A program made the translations under genes and the position numbers. The notes beneath the pieces were generated by a model, which saw nothing but the letters and a program-made list of their open reading frames with translations, was not told the origin of the DNA and did no database searches. 62,057 nt of DNA from Sphaerisporangium album (lineage in GTDB: Bacteria > Actinomycetota > Actinomycetes > Streptosporangiales > Streptosporangiaceae): the NCBI RefSeq assembly GCF_003323745.1, contig NZ_QOIL01000001.1:552783-614839 (forward strand), given 5' to 3'. Below are positions 51,520-59,808 of this stretch, piece by piece. Position 1 is the first letter of the stretch; each line of letters opens with the position of its first letter.

Positions 51520-52995
51520 TCACACGACCACCTGGGTGGCCGGGGCGGGGCCGTGCCGTTCGAACTCCGCCCAGGCCCTGGCCAGCCGGTCGACCAGCTC
51601 GTCCAGGACCTCGGGGGCGAAGGTGAACGGCAGCCGTATGTGATTGGCGTGCCCGCCGCCGGGGTCCATCGCCCCGCCGGGCACCACGTCCACGCCGTGC
51701 CGCACCGCCACCTGGGCGAACGCCGTGGCGTCCACGCCCGGCAGCTCCACCCACAGGGCGCCCCCGCCGTCGGGACGCCGCCAGCGCCAGCCCGGCAGCC
51801 GCGCGCGCAGCAGGGCGTCGACGTGGTCGAGCTGCTCGCCGAGCTCCTTGGCCCGCGCCGCCAGGATCTCCTCCAGCCGGGGCAGCAGCCGCGCCGCGAG
51901 CGCCTGGTCGAGCACCGGGCTGGCGATGTCGGCGAGGACCTTGCGGCGGGCCAGCCGCTGCACGATCTCGGCCGGGCCGCGCACCCAGCCGATGCGCAGC
52001 CCGCCCCACACGGCCTTGGCCAGCGAGCCGAGGGAGAGCATCTCCGCGCGCGCGGGCGCGTACGCCGCCAGCGGCGCCGGGACGGCCTCCGACTCGGGGT
52101 GGTAGGTCATGTAGGCGTTGTCCTCCAGGACGGGCACCTCGTGCTCGGCGGCCAGCTCGGCGATCCGGCGCCGCCGCGTCGCCGACATGAGCAGGCCGGT
52201 CGGGTTGTGGTAGGTCGGCATGAGGTAGAGCAGGGCGGGCTTGCGTTCGCGCAGCAGGGCGGCGACCGCGCCGATCTCGGGCCCCTCGTCGTCCAGCGGG
52301 ACGGTCGCGAGCCGGGCGCCCGCGGCGCGGAACACGTCCAGGCAGCCCGGCCAGTTCGGTGACTCCACCACCACCGTCGCCCCCGGCCGGACGTACAGCT
52401 CGGTCACCAGCACGAGCCCCTGGTGCGCGCCCGTCGTGACCAGGATCTCGTCCTGTGCGGTGGGCAGCCCGGCGCCGGTGAGGTGGGCCGCGATGGCCTC
52501 GCGCAGCGCGGGCAGCCCGGAGGGGTGGTAGCCGGGGCCGGCCAGCAGCTCGTCCAGGTCGTCGCGGACCAGCTCGCGCAGCGCCACAGCGAGCTCCGGC
52601 GCGGCCCCGCCCGCCGCCACCGCGATGGAGATCAGCTCGCCTGGGCCGTCGATCAGCCGCTGGAAGATCGTGACGGCGGTGCCGCCGGGGACGCGCCCGT
52701 CGGCCGTCGGAGGCCGCACCTTGACGTCCCTGGCGATCCTGGTGCCGCTGCCCTGGCGGCTCACCAGCAGGCTGCGCGCGCGCAGCTCCTCGTAGGCTGC
52801 CACGACGGTCGCCCTGCTCACGCGCAGCGTCTGCGCCAGCTTCCGCTCGGACGGCAGCCGGTCGCCGGGGAGCAGCGCGCCGTCCTCGACGGCCCCGCCG
52901 ATCGCGTTCGCCAGGCGACGGTAGAGGGGGCCGCGGCCCGTCGCCCAGTCACCCAGGAGCGTGACGACATCACGTTCGGTAGAAATCCGGTCCAT
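51520..52995 (-). CDS. MocR-family (GntR/aminotransferase) transcriptional regulator
   Basis: A 491-residue protein. A GntR winged helix (about 20-95, PLYRRLANAIGGAVEDGALL and LPSERKLAQTLRVSRATVVA) is fused to a fold-type I aminotransferase domain (about 130-485) with the PLP lysine in SLGSLAKAVWGG. MocR proteins sense PLP or PLP-amino acid adducts. Facing the pyrrole/TrpB2 operon, it is the likely local regulator. ATG 52995 follows GAAGGCGGA. Confidence 0.9.
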   Translation of the reverse strand: MDRISTERDVVTLLGDWATGRGPLYRRLANAIGGAVEDGALLPGDRLPSERKLAQTLRVSRATVVAAYEELRARSLLVSRQGSGTRIARDVKVRPPTADGRVPGGTAVTIFQRLIDGPGELISIAVAAGGAAPELAVALRELVRDDLDELLAGPGYHPSGLPALREAIAAHLTGAGLPTAQDEILVTTGAHQGLVLVTELYVRPGATVVVESPNWPGCLDVFRAAGARLATVPLDDEGPEIGAVAALLRERKPALLYLMPTYHNPTGLLMSATRRRRIAELAAEHEVPVLEDNAYMTYHPESEAVPAPLAAYAPARAEMLSLGSLAKAVWGGLRIGWVRGPAEIVQRLARRKVLADIASPVLDQALAARLLPRLEEILAARAKELGEQLDHVDALLRARLPGWRWRRPDGGGALWVELPGVDATAFAQVAVRHGVDVVPGGAMDPGGGHANHIRLPFTFAPEVLDELVDRLARAWAEFERHGPAPATQVVV

Positions 52996-53006
52996 TCCGC
53001 CTTCTA

Positions 53007-53029
53007 TTGGATCTGGCTAGTCCGTCCAA
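53007..53029. promoter_or_regulatory. Palindrome upstream of the MocR gene
   Basis: TTGGA-N13-TCCAA lies 12-34 bases upstream of the MocR start, and a TTGACA -35-like hexamer occurs on the minus strand at 53038-53033. It is a candidate autoregulatory site; no good -10 was found. Confidence 0.35.
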
Positions 53030-53072
53030 AGATGTCAAGGCTGGATGGCATAGGCAAGGAAGTGGACTGGAA

Positions 53073-53452
53073 ATGACCAATCTCCTGATTCTCCTGGCCG
53101 CGGCCGCGTTCCTGGCCCTGGCCGGCCCGCGCTTCGGCGCCGACACCCGCGACGGCCGCGACTGGGCCCCCGCCGACCCCGTGCCCCCGCGCCACGAGAC
53201 CGCCCCGCCCGTGACCGGCGCCGCGATCCGCACCCCGATCGGTGCCGCCCTCAGCCCCGGGGGCCGCGGCGAGGCCGCCCGGGAGCACGTCGCCCGGCGG
53301 CGGACGCCGCCCGCGCCCTCCGGCGGCCACCGGCCGAGGACGAAAAGGGCGTCGCCGGGATCCGCGACATCCTGTCCTTCGCGTCGTCCCTCACGGCGTA
53401 CGCCGCGGCGTCGATCATGGCGGCGCGGACGCGGGCGGGCGGGCCCCGGTAG
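53073..53452 (+). pseudogene. Small membrane-anchored protein gene with a frameshift
   Basis: From ATG 53073 (AAGGAAG upstream) the frame encodes MTNLLILLAAAAFLALAGPR, then a charged segment ADTRDGRDW. After about residue 70 it becomes Arg/Pro-rich shadow sequence that would run into the next gene. In the frame two bases later, from about 53320, a coding-like stretch GVAGIRDILSFASSL-TAYAAASIMAAR runs to TAG 53452. A single frameshift between about 53245 and 53320 would join them into one protein of about 126 residues. Function unknown. Confidence 0.5.
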
Positions 53453-53505
53453 AAGCCCCGGCAGAACAGGACGTGGAACGCAGCGCCCGGAGGACGCCCC
53501 TCGTG

Positions 53506-54741
53506 TCAGGCGTCCCCGGACTCCAGGGCGAAGGCGTCGGCCACCCGTGCCGCCCCCGCGGCGACGTCGCCGGTCCCGATCAGGGTTCGCTGGCGCTCGG
53601 CGCCGGTGCCCGTGCGGTCCAGGTCCGCGAGCAGCCTGTCCACCTCGGGTTCGTCGCCCACCTCCCGCAGGGCCGGGCGGATCCGGGCCAGCATCTCCTC
53701 CAGGATCGCGCGGGCGGGCACCTGCTCGCCCGTCCTCGGGTGCACGCCGGTGCCGTTCAGGCCGTAGCGGGCGGCGGACCACAGGGCGGCCCTGAGGATC
53801 TGGTCCTCGTCCTCGGCGGGCGGCGCGTCGCCGCCCCCGGCGATCTCGGCGCAGGCGGTGCGGACCAGCGCGCGGCTCAGCGCCGCCTGCAGGACCGCCT
53901 CGTCCACGGTCGCCGCGACGTCCGCCGCGCGGAGCTCCACCGTGGGGAAGCGGGCCGAGGGCCGGGCCAGCCAGTACGGGTGGGCGGTGGCGACCAGCGC
54001 GCCGCTGCGGTGCAGCATGCCGGTGACCTGGTCGTAGTGCGCGGCGGAGGCGAAACGCGGGGGGATGTCGGTGGCGGGCCAGCGCGAGAGGGCGACGGTG
54101 CGCCAGCTTTCGTACCCGGTGTCGGCGCCCTCGCAGAAGGGGGAGTTGGCCGACAGCGCCAGCAGCGTGGGCAGCCAGGGCCGCAGGCGGTTGACGACCT
54201 CCACGGCCATCTCGCGGTCGGCCACCCCGACGTGGACGTGACAGCCGCACGTCTCCTGCTGGGTGACCAGCAGGCCGTAGAGATCGCGCATCTCGCGGTA
54301 GCGCTTCTTGTCCGACACGTCGCGGGGCGCGCGCGGGCGGCCCACCGGCGTCCCCGTCGCGACCACCCGCACCCCGGCCCGCGCCGCCGCGCGCGCCAGC
54401 CGGGCCCTGGACGACCTCAGCAGCGTGCGCAGCTCGGCCAGGGTCGTGCAGACGGGGGAGACCGACTCCATCATGGAGGCCAGCAACTCGATCTTGAACT
54501 CGGCCCCGGGAGCCTGCGAGCCGTCCGGGCCGACGAGGCCGGCCATCACCCGCGCGTTCGCGAGGACGGGGCCGCCGTCCCCCGGACCGGCGAGCAGGAA
54601 CTCCTCCTCGACACCGAGCGTCCACCCGTCCCGCCCGGCGGGCCGGAGGGACTCCCCGGGTTCCGCCCGGACAGGGGGAGCGTGGCCGGTCGAGGCGGCG
54701 GGAAAGCGCTGGACTGGCGGGTCTTCCGACTCTTCATCCAT
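53506..54741 (-). CDS. YbdK-family carboxylate-amine ligase (GCS2)
   Basis: A 411-residue protein with LGVEEEFLL (metal/ATP acidic cluster), FKIELLASMMESVSPVC, CGCHVHVGVAD and RFPTVELRAADV, the signature series of the glutamate-cysteine ligase 2/YbdK family. The family forms gamma-glutamyl or related amide bonds, with weak Glu-Cys ligase activity described for YbdK. About 38 residues of low-complexity N-terminus precede the domain. ATG 54741 is the first start with the frame intact. Confidence 0.88.
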   Translation of the reverse strand: MDEESEDPPVQRFPAASTGHAPPVRAEPGESLRPAGRDGWTLGVEEEFLLAGPGDGGPVLANARVMAGLVGPDGSQAPGAEFKIELLASMMESVSPVCTTLAELRTLLRSSRARLARAAARAGVRVVATGTPVGRPRAPRDVSDKKRYREMRDLYGLLVTQQETCGCHVHVGVADREMAVEVVNRLRPWLPTLLALSANSPFCEGADTGYESWRTVALSRWPATDIPPRFASAAHYDQVTGMLHRSGALVATAHPYWLARPSARFPTVELRAADVAATVDEAVLQAALSRALVRTACAEIAGGGDAPPAEDEDQILRAALWSAARYGLNGTGVHPRTGEQVPARAILEEMLARIRPALREVGDEPEVDRLLADLDRTGTGAERQRTLIGTGDVAAGAARVADAFALESGDA

Positions 54742-54892
54742 CGAACGCCAGTCTAGACCGGCGCCGCCCGGCCGCCGATGGCCGTTCCAGGCCGCCGGCC
54801 GGGCTCTTCCCGAGGTTCCGGGGCCCGGACGTGCCGTGGGGGCTCGTCCGGGCGCCCGGGTGCCCGCTACGTCGATCAAGGACGGACAGAGG

Positions 54893-55255
54893 CTAAAGGC
54901 TGCCTTCTCGCCATGCTTTGAACTCGGCTTCCAGAGCGGATTCGTTGAGAACAGGGACTCTGGCGGCCGACGCCCAGGCATGAATGAATTCAGCGGCCTC
55001 CATCAGGTTCTCGTCGGTGATCTCCGCGTTCACGGTGAACCAAGCGATCAGGGCACCGGCTTCGGGTTGGCCGATATCGCAGCGCGGACAGAGGACGACG
55101 GTGATGACACCCATTACGGTTTCGTTGCGCGCGTTGACCAGATTGTGCGGGACTCGGGCGGACAGAATGCCGGCTCTTCCGCACCGTCCGCATTCAGGGG
55201 GGTCGGTTGACTGGACCACCTCGACGGAGCGGGGAGTAAGCGGATCTCCTGTCAC
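54893..55255 (-). CDS. DUF6300-like zinc-ribbon protein
   Basis: A 120-residue protein with two Cys pairs (ECGRCGRAG and LCPRCDIG) forming a probable zinc ribbon, separated by a beta hairpin (SARVPHNLVNARNETVMGVI), then an acidic helical C-terminus. I recall this pattern from DUF6300 proteins of streptomycetes; function unknown. GTG 55255 overlaps the stop of the polymerase gene (GTGA), so it is translationally coupled to dnaE and not an independent gene. Confidence 0.75.
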   Translation of the reverse strand: MTGDPLTPRSVEVVQSTDPPECGRCGRAGILSARVPHNLVNARNETVMGVITVVLCPRCDIGQPEAGALIAWFTVNAEITDENLMEAAEFIHAWASAARVPVLNESALEAEFKAWREGSL

Positions 55256-58200
55256 GGTGCGACCAGCGCGTTTGCACCCAGCAGGACCTTGATGTCCCCC
55301 GCGAATGCCCCGTTGTTGATGTTCACCGTGTAGTCGGGTAGCGCGACAAGGCTGATTTTGCGGTTGAGGCGTTCCACGCGGAGGCGGACTGGTGTGTCGC
55401 CGGGGTGCGACGTCAGGATTCGTTTGAGTTCGTTGACCAGGTCCAGGTTCACGCGTTCTTCGCGTAGCGAGATCACGATGGGTTCGGGCCCGTCTTCCTG
55501 GACTCCGGAGATGTCAAGGAATGTGATGTCGGTGGCGTTGAACGAGACGGTGGCATCTTCGCCGTCGCCGCGTGCGCGGATCCGGCCTGTGACGGAGACG
55601 ACCAGGTCGGGTGCGAGGTTGCTCCCGTACAACTGGTAAGTCTGGGGAAAGCAGGGGACCTCGATGGAGGCGTCGTGGTCCTCGATCTTGAGGATGGCCC
55701 ACACGTCGCCCTTCTTGGTGACCTTCTTGTCGACGCCGGAGATGATTCCGGCGATGCGGACGTTGCCGAACCCTGCCTGGCCGTCGAGCACTTGGGCGAT
55801 GGTCAGGTCGCGGTTGCGTTCCAGGATGCGTTCCGCGCCGTTGAGCGGGTGGTCGGAGACGTAGAGGCCGAGCATCTCTCGCTCGAAGGAGAGTTTGGTC
55901 TTCTTGTCCCACTCGCCCTCGGGGACCGCGATATGAAAGACATTGCCCATTTCGCTGTCGTCAGGGTCGTCGAACGCGCCGAACAGCGAGTCTTGGCCCA
56001 AGGCCTCTTTGCGCTTGACGTCGATGACCGCGTCTATGGCCTGCTCGTGGATGTGGACCAGGGCCCGGCGGGGGTGGCCGAGCCCGTCGAACGCGCCGGC
56101 TTTGATGAGCGATTCGATGGTGCGCTTGTTGCAGACGACCTGTGGCACCTTCGTGAGGAAATCATTGAAGTCGGTGTAGGCGCCCTTTGATTTGCGGGTG
56201 GTGATGACGCCGTTGATGGCGTTTTCCCCGACGTTCTGAATCGCGCCGAGCCCGAACCTGACGTCATCGCCGACGGCGCTGAAACGCAGCCCGGACTCGT
56301 TGACGTCGGGCGGCAGGACCTTCACCTTCATGCGGCGGCATTCAGCGAGGTAGAGCGCCATCCGGTCCTTGTTGGTGCCGACCGAGGTGAGAAGCGCTGC
56401 CATGTACTCGGCCGGGTAGTTGGCCTTGAGGTAGGCGGTCCAGTAGGAGACGAGTCCGTAGCCGGCGGTGTGGGACTTGTTGAATCCGTAGGAGCTGAAT
56501 GGTTCCAGGACGTCCCAGACGGCCTTGGCGGCCTCCTTGGTGTACCCCTTGGCGATCATTCCGGAGGAGAAGGTGGCCCATTGCTTGTCCATCTCCTCCT
56601 TCTTCTTCTTTCCCATGGCACGGCGCAGGATGTCGGCGCCGCCGAGGGTGTATCCGGCCAGTTGCTGGGCGATGGCCATGACCTGCTCCTGGTAGACGAC
56701 CAGGTGGTAGGTGGTGCCCAGGATCGGCTCAAGGGCTTCCTTGAGCGAGGGGTGAATCGGGGTGATCTCCTGCTGGCCGGCCTTGCGCAGCGCGTAGTTG
56801 GTGTGGGCGTTGGCGCCCATCGGACCAGGACGGCCCAGTGCCAGGACCGACGAGATGTCTTCGAATCGGGCCGGGGCGATGAGTTTGGTGAGGTCGCGCA
56901 TCATCGAGCTGTCGAGCTGGAACACCCCCAGGGTGTCACCGCGCGCCAGTAGCTCGTATGTCTTTTGGTCGTCCAGCGACAGGGACAGCATGTCCAGGTC
57001 GATGCCGCGGTTGTCCTTGACGTTCTGGACGGCGTCACCGATGACGGTCAGGTTGCGCAGGCCGAGGAAGTCCATCTTCAGCGCGCCCATGTTCTCGCTG
57101 CTGGGCCCGTCGAATCCGGTGATGCGGGCGCCGTCGTCGGGCCGCATGAAAATCGGCATCACATCGATCAGGGGCTGGGAGGACAAGATGACCCCTGCGG
57201 CGTGCACGCCGGTGCCTCGGGTCAGCCCCTCCAGGCCGAGCGCGGTGTCGATGACCCGCTTGACGTCCTGGTCTTCCTCGTACAGCTTGCGAAGCTCGGT
57301 CGCCTCGGGGTACCGGGGGTGCTTCTCGTCGAAGATTCCGGTGAGCGGGATCTCCTTGCCCATGACAGCGGGTGGGAACGCCTTGGTGATCTTCTCGCCG
57401 ATCATGAAGGGGTAGCCGAGAACGCGAGCCGCGTCCTTGACCGCCGCCTTCGATTTGATCGTCATGTAGGTGATGATCAGTGAGACGTTGTCCTCACCGT
57501 ATTTCTCCGTGACGTATCGGATCATGTCGCCGCGCCTACGCTCGTCGAAGTCGAGGTCGACATCCGGCATGGAGATACGTTCGGGGTTCAGGAACCGCTC
57601 GAACAGCAGGGAGTGTTCGATGGGGTCGAGTTCGGTGATGCCGGTGACGTAGGCCACCATGGATCCGGTGGCCGATCCTCGGCCGGGGCCGATCCAGATG
57701 CCGTTGTCGCGCGCGTACTGACAGATGTCGGCGACGACGAGGAAGTAGCCGGGGAACCCCATGCCCTCGATGACGCCGAGCTCGTAGTCGATCCGTTCCA
57801 TGACATCAGCGGGTACGGGGTCGCCATACCGGCGTACCGCGCCACGGTAGGCCTCCTTGCGGAGCCAGCTCATCTCGGTCTCCCCCTCGGGGACCGGGAA
57901 CTTGGCGGCAAGGTCGCGGTGGGCGAACACCTCGTCATAGGGCTCGACACGCTCGGCGATCAGCAGCGTGTTCTTGCAGCCCTGGGCCCATATCTCCGAG
58001 TCGTCAAGGGCCCACATCTCCTCGGCGGAGCGTACGTAGTAGCCGTTTCCGGAGAAGCGGAAGCGGCTCGGGTCGCTGATCTGGGAGTTGGTACCGACGC
58101 AGAGCAATGCGTCGTGTGCGGTGGACTGGTCCTCGGTGACGTAGTGGGAGTCGTTGGTGACAAGCGGCGGGATGCCGAGGGTCTCGCCGATCCGCAGTAG

Positions 58201-58839
58201 GTCCTTGCGGACTCCCGTCTCGATCGGAATCCCGCCATGATCCATGATCTCCAGGAAGTAGTTGTCCCTTCCGAAGATCTCCTGGTACTTGGCGGCGTGT
58301 TCCAGCGCTTTGTCGTACTGGCCGAGCCGGAGCCGGGTCTGTACCGCGCCGGACGGGCAGCCTGTGGTGGCGACGATCCCTTCGTGGTACTCCGCGAACA
58401 ACTCATCGTCCATGCGGGGGTACTTCTTCATGTGGCCCTGGAGGGAGGCCAGTGAAGAGATTCGGAACAGGTTGCGCAGGCCTTGGGCGTTGACCGCCCA
58501 CATCGTCTTGTGCAGATAGGTGCCGCTGGCGGACACGTCGCCGCCCAGCCCGGTCCGCTCGTCAGACTTGCGCTGGTGGGGTTCTCCCCAGAACACCGGC
58601 TGCTTGTAGAAGCGCGACTCGGGACTGACATAACCCTCGATCCCGATGATCGGCTTCACCCCGGCGGCCTTCATCTTCGCCTGGAACTCGTAGGCACCGA
58701 ACATGTTGCCGTGATCGCTCATCGCGATCGCGGGCATCCCCAGCTCAGCCGCTCTCGACGCCAACTTACCGATCTTCGCCGCCCCGTCCAGCATCGAGTA
58801 TTCAGTGTGAACATGCAGGTGAACGAACGAATCAGCCAC
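55252..58839 (-). CDS. dnaE: DNA polymerase III alpha subunit (DnaE1 type)
   Basis: A 1195-residue protein. N-terminal PHP domain (FVHLHVHTEYSMLDGAAK, AIAMSDHGNMFG), palm with GPGRGSATGSMVAYVTGI and the catalytic acidic motif PDVDLDFDERRRGD, fingers with RRAMGKKKKEEMD, a helix-hairpin-helix region, a clamp-binding motif QDSLF and an OB domain (NVRIAGIISGV). It looks complete and active. GTG 58839 is preferred; TTG 58890 would add 17 residues. It sits among RiPP-like genes, with composition unlike the left part of the window, rather than in a replication context. It may be a second, resistant copy of the replicative polymerase. Confidence 0.93.
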   Translation of the reverse strand: MADSFVHLHVHTEYSMLDGAAKIGKLASRAAELGMPAIAMSDHGNMFGAYEFQAKMKAAGVKPIIGIEGYVSPESRFYKQPVFWGEPHQRKSDERTGLGGDVSASGTYLHKTMWAVNAQGLRNLFRISSLASLQGHMKKYPRMDDELFAEYHEGIVATTGCPSGAVQTRLRLGQYDKALEHAAKYQEIFGRDNYFLEIMDHGGIPIETGVRKDLLRIGETLGIPPLVTNDSHYVTEDQSTAHDALLCVGTNSQISDPSRFRFSGNGYYVRSAEEMWALDDSEIWAQGCKNTLLIAERVEPYDEVFAHRDLAAKFPVPEGETEMSWLRKEAYRGAVRRYGDPVPADVMERIDYELGVIEGMGFPGYFLVVADICQYARDNGIWIGPGRGSATGSMVAYVTGITELDPIEHSLLFERFLNPERISMPDVDLDFDERRRGDMIRYVTEKYGEDNVSLIITYMTIKSKAAVKDAARVLGYPFMIGEKITKAFPPAVMGKEIPLTGIFDEKHPRYPEATELRKLYEEDQDVKRVIDTALGLEGLTRGTGVHAAGVILSSQPLIDVMPIFMRPDDGARITGFDGPSSENMGALKMDFLGLRNLTVIGDAVQNVKDNRGIDLDMLSLSLDDQKTYELLARGDTLGVFQLDSSMMRDLTKLIAPARFEDISSVLALGRPGPMGANAHTNYALRKAGQQEITPIHPSLKEALEPILGTTYHLVVYQEQVMAIAQQLAGYTLGGADILRRAMGKKKKEEMDKQWATFSSGMIAKGYTKEAAKAVWDVLEPFSSYGFNKSHTAGYGLVSYWTAYLKANYPAEYMAALLTSVGTNKDRMALYLAECRRMKVKVLPPDVNESGLRFSAVGDDVRFGLGAIQNVGENAINGVITTRKSKGAYTDFNDFLTKVPQVVCNKRTIESLIKAGAFDGLGHPRRALVHIHEQAIDAVIDVKRKEALGQDSLFGAFDDPDDSEMGNVFHIAVPEGEWDKKTKLSFEREMLGLYVSDHPLNGAERILERNRDLTIAQVLDGQAGFGNVRIAGIISGVDKKVTKKGDVWAILKIEDHDASIEVPCFPQTYQLYGSNLAPDLVVSVTGRIRARGDGEDATVSFNATDITFLDISGVQEDGPEPIVISLREERVNLDLVNELKRILTSHPGDTPVRLRVERLNRKISLVALPDYTVNINNGAFAGDIKVLLGANALVAP

Positions 58840-58953
58840 GGGAGACTTGACCTTTCCGCTGGGGCCGGTGGGGCGCTTGAGGCAAGCCAACTCTATCGAC
58901 CGAGCACCTGTGGCCGACCACTCCCGCCTAGAAAGGCATGATCGAGAACGCGG

Positions 58954-58987
58954 CTGGGCCCCGCAGCCGACCGGCCGCGGGGCCCAG
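58954..58987 (-). terminator. Stem-loop between precursor-like gene and dnaE
   Basis: A perfect 11-bp stem (CTGGGCCCCGC and its complement) with a 12-base loop, 19 bases after the precursor-like gene stop. No T-run follows. It could end or attenuate the peptide operon transcript before dnaE. Confidence 0.6.
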
Positions 58988-59005
58988 ATGACGGCGGGGC
59001 GTCGG

Positions 59006-59215
59006 TCAGGTGGCGGAGTGTGTCAGGGCCACGGTGGTGGCGGTCCGCAGAGCGAAGTTGTCCTGCATCCCCTTGTCGCAGGCGGTCTCGGGGGCGATGA
59101 GGCCCTTGCGGGTGGCCTCCAGGAAGGCCGCGGTGTCGTCCGGGTCAAGGCCGAGACCGAGTCCCGGGCCCTCCAATCGCAGACTGGTGGCGGCCCTCTC
59201 GTTGGGCTGGGTCAT
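59006..59215 (-). CDS. Candidate RiPP precursor peptide
   Basis: A 69-residue peptide starting MTQPNERAATSLRLEGPG, with a hydrophobic repeat GLGLGLDP, an amphipathic middle FLEATRKGL and a C-terminus rich in Thr/Ser/Asn/Asp (CDKGMQDNFALRTATTVALT). It has a strong AAAGGAAG site before ATG 59215 and is the last gene of the modification operon, 32 bases after the degenerate oxygenase gene. Size, acidic leader-like N-terminus and location fit a ribosomally made peptide modified by the HExxH, oxygenase and methyltransferase proteins. The core and cleavage site are not evident, and no protease or exporter is encoded within the window. Confidence 0.6.
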   Translation of the reverse strand: MTQPNERAATSLRLEGPGLGLGLDPDDTAAFLEATRKGLIAPETACDKGMQDNFALRTATTVALTHSAT

Positions 59216-59247
59216 GATGGTCTTCCTTTCTGTGAGGCCCGGTCGGA

Positions 59248-59808
59248 TCACCGGGAGCAGGTGGCCACGGCGACGACGAGCGACTGGCCGTGCTCGACCG
59301 GAACGATCGAGTAGGTGAGCCAGCCGGGGGCGACGGCCAAGGCGCCTGGGACGGGCCTGATGAGTACCTGCCGTCCCCACGGGAGTCCGGGCATCGCGGT
59401 CAGGTCGCTGCCGGCGCGAGGGTCTGCCAGTGACAGGCAGCCCGATTCGGCGGTCGAGGGAGCGGCGGTGGCGGACAGACAGCACCAGCCGACGTACGGG
59501 GAAACGTCGGCGGCGGCGGGTACGCCGTGGCCCTCCCGCCAGCCTTGGATCCGAACGGTCACCGACGTGACCGGCGGTGCTCCGTCCATGTCGGCGGTGG
59601 CGTTGAACGTGCTCAGGAAAACCGCTTCCAACGCGGCCTGGTCCGCGACGAACAGTTCGGGGTCGAGGTCCTCGCAGATCGGACCTTTCTCGGGCAGTCG
59701 CGCGTCGGCATGGATGATTCCCCGCAGGTCGGCCTCATCCACGAACACCGTGGTACCCCAGAGGAACTGGACGGGCGCGGCGCTCAGCGGGGACAGCAGG
59801 GCCGTCAT
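59248..59808 (-). CDS. Degenerate 2OG-oxygenase-like protein lacking metal ligands
   Basis: A 186-residue protein homologous to the adjacent oxygenase (59805-60458): PGWLTYSIVP aligns with PGWLPHSVQA, and the segment before it aligns around VGWCCLS with SGVYYVES. The HxD pair (His126/Asp128 of the neighbour) is replaced by Ala/Val-type residues, the distal His188 by Tyr166, and the 2OG-binding Arg by a non-basic residue. It should not bind iron. It may be a pseudoenzyme partner, a scaffold or a peptide-binding subunit. ATG 59808 overlaps the oxygenase stop (ATGA). Confidence 0.7.
   Translation of the reverse strand: MTALLSPLSAAPVQFLWGTTVFVDEADLRGIIHADARLPEKGPICEDLDPELFVADQAALEAVFLSTFNATADMDGAPPVTSVTVRIQGWREGHGVPAAADVSPYVGWCCLSATAAPSTAESGCLSLADPRAGSDLTAMPGLPWGRQVLIRPVPGALAVAPGWLTYSIVPVEHGQSLVVAVATCSR

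Noticed and set aside
59248..59808. Calling this gene a second active 2OG oxygenase
   Set aside because: The metal-binding His residues and 2OG Arg are replaced when aligned with the neighbouring active-type protein.
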